From Dehalococcoidia bacterium UBA5629 (GTDB lineage: Bacteria; Chloroflexota; Dehalococcoidia; GIF9; UBA5629): a DNA stretch of 9,745 bases. Under the pieces are notes generated by a model. It saw only the letters and a list, made by a program, of their open reading frames with translations. It was not told the origin of the DNA and did no database searches. The stretch lies in contig DIKB01000036.1 in assembly GCA_002421445.1 (NCBI GenBank), positions 1 to 9,745 on the forward strand, written 5' to 3'. Position numbers and translations under genes: made by a program. Shown piece by piece: positions 6,461 through 9,745 of the stretch. Every line of letters begins with the position of its first letter. Within the stretch, counting starts at the first letter, position 1.

Positions 6461-7096
6461 TCAGTCGGTGAATTCGATCACCACTTTCCTGACATCCCAG
6501 AGAGTCTCTATCTTCTCCTGGATTTCGCTTTTGATGGCTGGGGCGAACTGGTGTCCTTCCGGAAGATCGACTACAATGCGTACAGTGCCGTCTTTCACCT
6601 CTACATCTTTGACCAGCTTTGTTCGTACCAGGTCAAGGCCGGAGAGCGGGTTCATCACTTTCTTTAATCGGCTTTGCACTATTTCAACTGTTGTCGGTTT
6701 CTGCTCTTTCACCAGCCCGTGGCGCTCTTCGTAGTTTTGAATTGCAGAGCGCAGGCCTTCAACCGCCAGCACTGAACAATGCGCCTTTATCGGCGGCAGA
6801 CCGCCCAGTTCATCGGACGCCTGTTTCCAGTTGATTTTTTTGGCTTCATCCAGTGTCTTTCCTTTTGCCAGTTCGGTGATAATGGATCCGGTGGCGATAT
6901 TTGAGGCGCAGCCATACGATTCGAATTTGACGTCCGATATCTTCTTCGAGTCCTTATCGACATTGATATAAACCGCTACCATATCTCCACAGGCGGGACT
7001 ACCCTCTACGGCTTTGCCGTCGGGATTCTCTATTTTGCCGACATTTCGCGGGTGGCGGAAATGTTCCAGGACCTTCTCGTTATATGGAAATTTCAT
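6461..7096 (-). CDS. IscU-type Fe-S scaffold fused to a C-terminal MIP18/DUF59 domain
   Basis: The N-terminal half (about 1-128) is an IscU/NifU-N scaffold on which Fe-S clusters are built. The three cluster-binding cysteines are present: C36 in GSPACGD, C63 in SYGCAS and C107 in KAHCSVLA. An LPPIK motif (101-104 region) resembles the LPPVK chaperone-recognition site of IscU. Residues about 133-211 do not look like the Nfu CxxC domain of classical NifU. Instead VQSRLKKVMNPLSGLDLV, then VKDGTVRIVVDLPEG, and a closing VRKVVIEFTD resemble the MIP18/DUF59 fold found in SufT/PaaD-type proteins and at the start of ApbC/Mrp. The conserved Cys-Pro of that family is replaced here by HQFAP. ATG 7096 has AGGGAGG at its ribosome binding site, and the gene starts 13 bp after the IscS-like gene ends. 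It is complete, at 211 residues. Confidence 0.88.
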   Translation of the reverse strand: MKFPYNEKVLEHFRHPRNVGKIENPDGKAVEGSPACGDMVAVYINVDKDSKKISDVKFESYGCASNIATGSIITELAKGKTLDEAKKINWKQASDELGGLPPIKAHCSVLAVEGLRSAIQNYEERHGLVKEQKPTTVEIVQSRLKKVMNPLSGLDLVRTKLVKDVEVKDGTVRIVVDLPEGHQFAPAIKSEIQEKIETLWDVRKVVIEFTD

Positions 7097-7109
7097 TGCA
7101 AACCTCCCT

Positions 7110-8276
7110 TCAGTCCCTCTTCAGGGGGCTGATCTTTCTCAACTCCTGCGCTATCTCAGCTACTGCTGTTACTACAGCATCTACTTCTTCCATCGTATTA
7201 TAGCGTCCGAAAGTAAATCGTATCGATCCGTGTGCTCTCTCATGATCGCCGCCGATGCCGTAGATGACGTGGCTGCCTTCGAGAGAGCGGCTGAAGCAAG
7301 CTGAGCCGGTGCTTACGGCAAACCCGCGTAGATCGAGGTGCAGTGTTATGGACTCACCTTCGATGAAGTGAAAGGTGATGTTGGCATTCTGCGGCAACCT
7401 CTTCCACCGATGCCCGTTTAATGTGGTATCGGGGATCTCCGCTAGCACCCGGTCAATCAGATGGTCCCTCATCTGCTGCAGATGGTCGTTTTCTTCGGGA
7501 GTCACCAGTTCGATTGCCTTGACAAATCCTATCGCTTCCGGTATGTTCTCCAGTCCGGCACGGATATTGAACTCCTGAAAGCCTCCGTCCATCCATTTAG
7601 CGAGAGGCGTATCTTTGCGAACGTATAGGCCGCCCGCTCCTTTCGGTCCGTGAATGGTATTTGCCGCGATGGTGACTAAATCAATCGGTACTGTCTTCAC
7701 ATTGAGCGGTACTCTGGTAAATGAGTGTGTGGCATCTGTGTGAAACAGCGTCCTTTTCTCTTTACAGACACGAGCTATGGACTCGATGTCCTGAATCGTT
7801 CCTATCTCCTGGTTGGCGTGCTGAATCGAGACGAGTATAGTCTGGTCTGTGATGCTATCGCTGAGCTTGTTCGGATCGACAAGACCGTCGCCATCCACAT
7901 CCAGATAGGTCAGTTGAAACCCGTCCTTCTCCAGTGCTCTGGCGCTGTTCAGTACGGGGAAATCCTCGATCTTCGACACGATGATGTGATTGCCCTTCTT
8001 TTTCTTCAGCGCTGAGGCGACGCCTTTGAGAGCGATGTTCGATGATTCCGTGCTGCCCGAGGTGAAGATCATCTCTTCCGCTGCCGCTCCGAGAGCTTTG
8101 GCCACTTTTTCTCTGGCTGCATCCAGCGCCTCTCGAGCTTCGATGCCCATAGTATAGGCGAACTCCGATGTGGCGACTGCGTAGGTATCGAAGAAAAATG
8201 GCTTCATTGCTTCCAATACCCGTTCATCCAGGCGAGTCGCCGCGGCATTATCGAGATATACAAATTCACCTGCCAT
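7110..8276 (-). CDS. IscS/NifS-like protein lacking the PLP lysine (probably not an active desulfurase)
   Basis: A full-length (388 aa) class V aminotransferase-fold protein of the cysteine desulfurase family: YLDNAAAT (7-14), FTSGSTESSN (71-80), HTDA (179-182), HGPKGAGGLYVR (209-220), RAGLENIPEAIGF, STGSACFS with the mobile-loop cysteine C327, and SIRFTFGRYNT. In E. coli IscS, PLP is held by S203-x-H205-K206; here the equivalent is A204-A205-N206-T207. The His that stacks on PLP (H104) is D105 and Gln183 is H184. D181 is kept. The codon at T207 is ACC, not one base from a lysine codon, so a sequencing error is unlikely. The cysteine loop survives, so persulfide handling or a structural role with IscU is possible. 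Archaeoglobus fulgidus IscS is a known desulfurase-dead precedent. ATG 8276 is preceded by AAGAGGT; the gene lies 13 bp after the DsrE-like gene. Confidence 0.9.
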   Translation of the reverse strand: MAGEFVYLDNAAATRLDERVLEAMKPFFFDTYAVATSEFAYTMGIEAREALDAAREKVAKALGAAAEEMIFTSGSTESSNIALKGVASALKKKKGNHIIVSKIEDFPVLNSARALEKDGFQLTYLDVDGDGLVDPNKLSDSITDQTILVSIQHANQEIGTIQDIESIARVCKEKRTLFHTDATHSFTRVPLNVKTVPIDLVTIAANTIHGPKGAGGLYVRKDTPLAKWMDGGFQEFNIRAGLENIPEAIGFVKAIELVTPEENDHLQQMRDHLIDRVLAEIPDTTLNGHRWKRLPQNANITFHFIEGESITLHLDLRGFAVSTGSACFSRSLEGSHVIYGIGGDHERAHGSIRFTFGRYNTMEEVDAVVTAVAEIAQELRKISPLKRD

Positions 8277-8289
8277 GTATCGTTACCTC

Positions 8290-8709
8290 TTAAATAAACA
8301 ACGTTATGATTGAATCCTTTGCCTCATTGATATATGTGCCCACTGCACAGTAATCCGATATCAGGTCTTCCCTCAAATCTTTTTGCTTTATCCCCATGAT
8401 CTCCATGGTCATATCGCAGGCGAGCACCTTGCCTCCCAGTTCCTTGAAGTCCTGAAACAGTTTCTCCAGCGAGGCTACACCAACCTTTTTCATCTTCTGT
8501 TTTACCATCCACCGGCCGAGGCCGAACATATTCATTTTAGATAAAGGCCCCTTTTCCAACTGCCCCTTTTTCAGCCGTTGTAATCCCCAGAACGTGAAAT
8601 ACATGGAGACTTCCATACCCATTGCCAGTGCGCCATTGGCGATAATCAGGGCGCTGTAGACCTTGTCCATATCGCCGCTGTGCACGATTATCGTTGCTTT
8701 ATTTGCCAT
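8290..8709 (-). CDS. DsrE/DsrF-like sulfur-transfer family protein (DsrE2-type)
   Basis: A 139-residue soluble DsrE-fold protein. The N terminus KATIIVHSGDMDKVYSALI and a following IANGALAMGMEVSMYFTFWGL segment form the usual first strand, helix and second strand. A lysine/methionine-rich middle (LSKMNMFGLGRWM) is common in the DsrE2/peroxiredoxin-like branch. The expected redox or persulfide cysteine is C98 in VLACDMTMEIMG, and a second cysteine, C121, sits in SDYCAVGTYI. Such proteins relay sulfane sulfur with TusA and rhodanese partners. The order here, directly after a tusA homologue (15-bp gap) and before an IscS-like gene, fits a sulfur relay. The ribosome binding site GAGGAG overlaps the end of tusA. 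The sulfur donor and acceptor are unknown. Confidence 0.88.
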   Translation of the reverse strand: MANKATIIVHSGDMDKVYSALIIANGALAMGMEVSMYFTFWGLQRLKKGQLEKGPLSKMNMFGLGRWMVKQKMKKVGVASLEKLFQDFKELGGKVLACDMTMEIMGIKQKDLREDLISDYCAVGTYINEAKDSIITLFI

Positions 8710-8724
8710 CTTCCTTATCTCCTC

Positions 8725-8946
8725 TTATCTTCGTATCCGTATCTTCCATACCCCGTTTTCTTCATGTACGTCGATAAGCTCCAAACCCAGCGCTTTCACA
8801 GCCATGGGGATCTCTTTTTTTGATGTGGGATGTGTACCGGTAACTTCTACTATATCACCCGGGCTTGCCTTTCGCAGAGCTTTTCGTGTCTCGACAAGGG
8901 GCACGGGGCAGGTCTGCGCGATGCAATCAACTTTTATTTCAGCCAC
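8725..8946 (-). CDS. tusA: TusA-family sulfur carrier protein
   Basis: A 73-residue sulfur carrier (SirA/TusA/YeeD fold). The signature CPxP motif is intact as QTCPVPLVETRKAL, with the persulfide-carrying cysteine C13. It is followed by SPGDIVEVTGTHPTSKKEIPMAVKALG, the usual second helix, and a closing basic strand WKIRIRR. The start is GTG 8946 with a strong AGGAGG 8 bases ahead. It is first in the - strand operon with the DsrE-like, IscS-like and IscU-DUF59 genes. In bacteria TusA accepts sulfur from IscS or a rhodanese and passes it to tRNA thiolation, molybdenum-cofactor or sulfur-oxidation proteins. Here its IscS neighbour appears inactive, so its donor is probably something else. Confidence 0.95.
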   Translation of the reverse strand: MAEIKVDCIAQTCPVPLVETRKALRKASPGDIVEVTGTHPTSKKEIPMAVKALGLELIDVHEENGVWKIRIRR

Positions 8947-8968
8947 GTCTCACACCTCCTTTTATTGT

Positions 8969-8998
8969 ATGTTACTAACTATAACATTAATTATTCAA
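8969..8998 (-). promoter_or_regulatory. Candidate promoter/operator of the tusA operon
   Basis: A 19-bp interrupted palindrome, ATGTTA-7-TAACAT (8969-8987), lies 23 bp before the tusA start. On the - strand TTGAAT (8998-8993) is followed after 18 bp by TAACAT (8974-8969), a weak -10 that is also one palindrome arm. A repressor bound here would block transcription of the sulfur operon. The boxes are poor matches, so this is a low-confidence call. The rest of 8947-9129 shows nothing else I can support. Confidence 0.28.
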
Positions 8999-9129
8999 CA
9001 AGTGATATTACGTTGTCTGTGATATAGGTCGCATTGTGCGGGTAGTTCAACTCGACCGAAACCGATGAGCGCTATGCATAAATCCACCGAGTGTACGGAT
9101 ACACAGGAAATTACCGGGCACAAATTATA

Positions 9130-9166
9130 GGGGCTGGCAAATGAATCAACTCTATCTGCCAGCCCC
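9130..9166 (-). terminator. Hairpin terminator candidate after the small membrane protein gene
   Basis: GGGGCTGGCA (9130-9139) and TGCCAGCCCC (9157-9166) form a perfect 10-bp GC-rich stem with a 17-base loop. It lies 46 bp past the stop of the membrane protein gene on the - strand, with CTATAATTT after it rather than a clean T-run. The loop is long and the T-run is poor, so termination efficiency is uncertain. The placement between two - strand transcription units supports the call. Confidence 0.6.
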
Positions 9167-9212
9167 GCGGTTGATACTATTTATATATTGTCTTGCTATT
9201 AATGGATGCTGA

Positions 9213-9569
9213 TTAGTCGCCGGGTTTTCCGACAGCCCACAGCGCTTTGATCGCTGCGACAACTGCGGCCGGTGCCATCATTACTGTCACATAGCCGAGC
9301 ATATTGTTAAGGATCGCACCGATGCCTAGAACCTTAATTGGCTCGAATACGCCACCGGCTACGATTAATGCTATCGTGGCGATGAGGAACAGCATTATCT
9401 CTTTCGCTGTCACATTCAAGAAACCGATGATAAGACCAAGGATGACCAGAATGACGATAATGACTGCATTTTGGGGCGCGACAAGACCTCCTACGATGGC
9501 GAGAACCAGACCGATGATGAATGCCCAGAACCCGATCATTGCCATAGTGTTACCTTTGCTTGCTGACAT
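9213..9569 (-). CDS. Small four-helix membrane protein of unknown function
   Basis: I do not recognise this family. The 118-residue protein starts at ATG 9569, chosen because AAGGAGG lies about 5 bases ahead. A longer in-frame reading to 9692 adds a polar leader with no ribosome binding site and runs over the promoter-like region. Four hydrophobic stretches are seen at about 9-31, 35-52, 57-75 and 87-110, separated by short loops (PQN, NVTAKE, FEPIK). The third loop is followed by a glycine-rich LGIGAILNNMLGY segment. There are no cysteines and few charges. It is flanked by a terminator-like hairpin downstream and repeats upstream, so it is probably transcribed alone. A bilayer channel or stress-related membrane protein is possible, but nothing in the sequence settles this. 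Confidence 0.75.
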   Translation of the reverse strand: MSASKGNTMAMIGFWAFIIGLVLAIVGGLVAPQNAVIIVILVILGLIIGFLNVTAKEIMLFLIATIALIVAGGVFEPIKVLGIGAILNNMLGYVTVMMAPAAVVAAIKALWAVGKPGD

Positions 9570-9603
9570 AACAACCTCCTTTTTTGTTAGTACCTCTCTG
9601 CAA

Positions 9604-9632
9604 AGCCTAGCATAACAAGGTGCTGATTTCAA
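9604..9632 (-). promoter_or_regulatory. Candidate promoter of the small membrane protein gene
   Basis: On the - strand TTGAAA (9632-9627, 5 of 6) is followed after 17 bp by TAGGCT (9609-9604, only 3 of 6). A weak -10 with operator-like repeats directly upstream of the -35 is the layout of an activator-dependent promoter. The leader to ATG 9569 would be roughly 28 bases. Confidence 0.3.
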
Positions 9633-9658
9633 GAGTTTGTTAACAGAGTTTGTTAACA
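9633..9658. repeat. Tandem 13-bp repeat, two copies, each with a TGTTAACA palindrome
   Basis: GAGTTTGTTAACA occurs twice without a gap (9633-9645 and 9646-9658). Each copy contains the 8-bp palindrome TGTTAACA, so two identical dyads lie 13 bp apart. They abut the candidate -35 box of the membrane protein gene, so they are plausible paired binding sites for a regulator. The flanking 9659-9745 is AT-rich and shows no gene. Confidence 0.5.
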
Positions 9659-9745
9659 TAAAATTATTAATATATTGTTGAGCCTGTTGCACAAGCTTGT
9701 TGGTGATAAACTGAATAGGTGTCTCCAGTAATACCGGGCGGATAA

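Noticed and set aside
9570..9692. Extended N terminus (159-residue reading) of the small membrane protein
   Set aside because: The ATG at 9569 has a near-ideal AAGGAGG. The extension has no ribosome binding site, would cover the promoter and tandem repeats, and its sequence is not hydrophobic like the rest.
1..9745. CRISPR array, tRNA, rRNA, riboswitch, retron or phage genes
   Set aside because: I looked on both strands and saw no regularly spaced repeats, cloverleaf sequences, rRNA cores or phage-type genes that could be supported by eye.

Overview
The window looks like a bacterial (or, less likely, archaeal) chromosome segment from an anaerobe. It carries biotin-dependent carboxylation and sodium-pump genes, a sulfur-handling and Fe-S gene set, and an insertion-sequence remnant. 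Gene content and protein style recall Dehalococcoidia (Chloroflexota) or another anaerobic lineage. That is an impression from the translated proteins, not a computed placement.

Layout. On the + strand, positions 2-604 hold the C-terminal part of an IclR-family regulator cut by the window edge. It is followed by a 43-residue OadG-like subunit (696-827) and an OadB/GcdB-type sodium-pump subunit (858-1985). A convergent DHA2-type MFS exporter lies on the - strand (3393-2035). Between it and the next operon is a scrambled patch of about 600 bp: an IS630-family transposase remnant (about 3513-3945, frameshifted and truncated), a short inverted-repeat unit flanked by TA (3943-4024) and a hairpin (4039-4063). 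This patch abuts the broken 3' end of a biotin carboxylase gene (4540-3980).

The - strand operon from 6260 downward encodes a carboxyltransferase (PycB/OadA type), a biotinyl domain and the truncated biotin carboxylase. The carboxyltransferase and biotinyl domain are in the same frame, separated by a single amber codon inside what reads as the normal interdomain linker. They therefore look like one fused gene split by a nonsense (or recoded) codon. Together with the missing ATP-grasp half of the biotin carboxylase, this suggests a two-subunit pyruvate carboxylase that is decaying or being remodelled. With the OadG/OadB genes nearby, the carboxyltransferase and biotin parts could still serve a sodium-coupled decarboxylase.

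Upstream, also on the - strand, a compact operon reads tusA-like (8946), DsrE-like (8709), IscS/NifS-like (8276), then an IscU scaffold fused to a MIP18/DUF59 domain (7096-6461). The IscS-like protein keeps the mobile-loop cysteine but has lost the PLP-anchoring lysine and most other PLP-contacting residues, so it is unlikely to be a conventional cysteine desulfurase. The set may be a sulfur-relay/Fe-S assembly module that takes sulfur from a source other than cysteine. This is the most interesting system in the window. A small four-helix membrane protein (9569-9213) with tandem operator-like repeats upstream closes the window.
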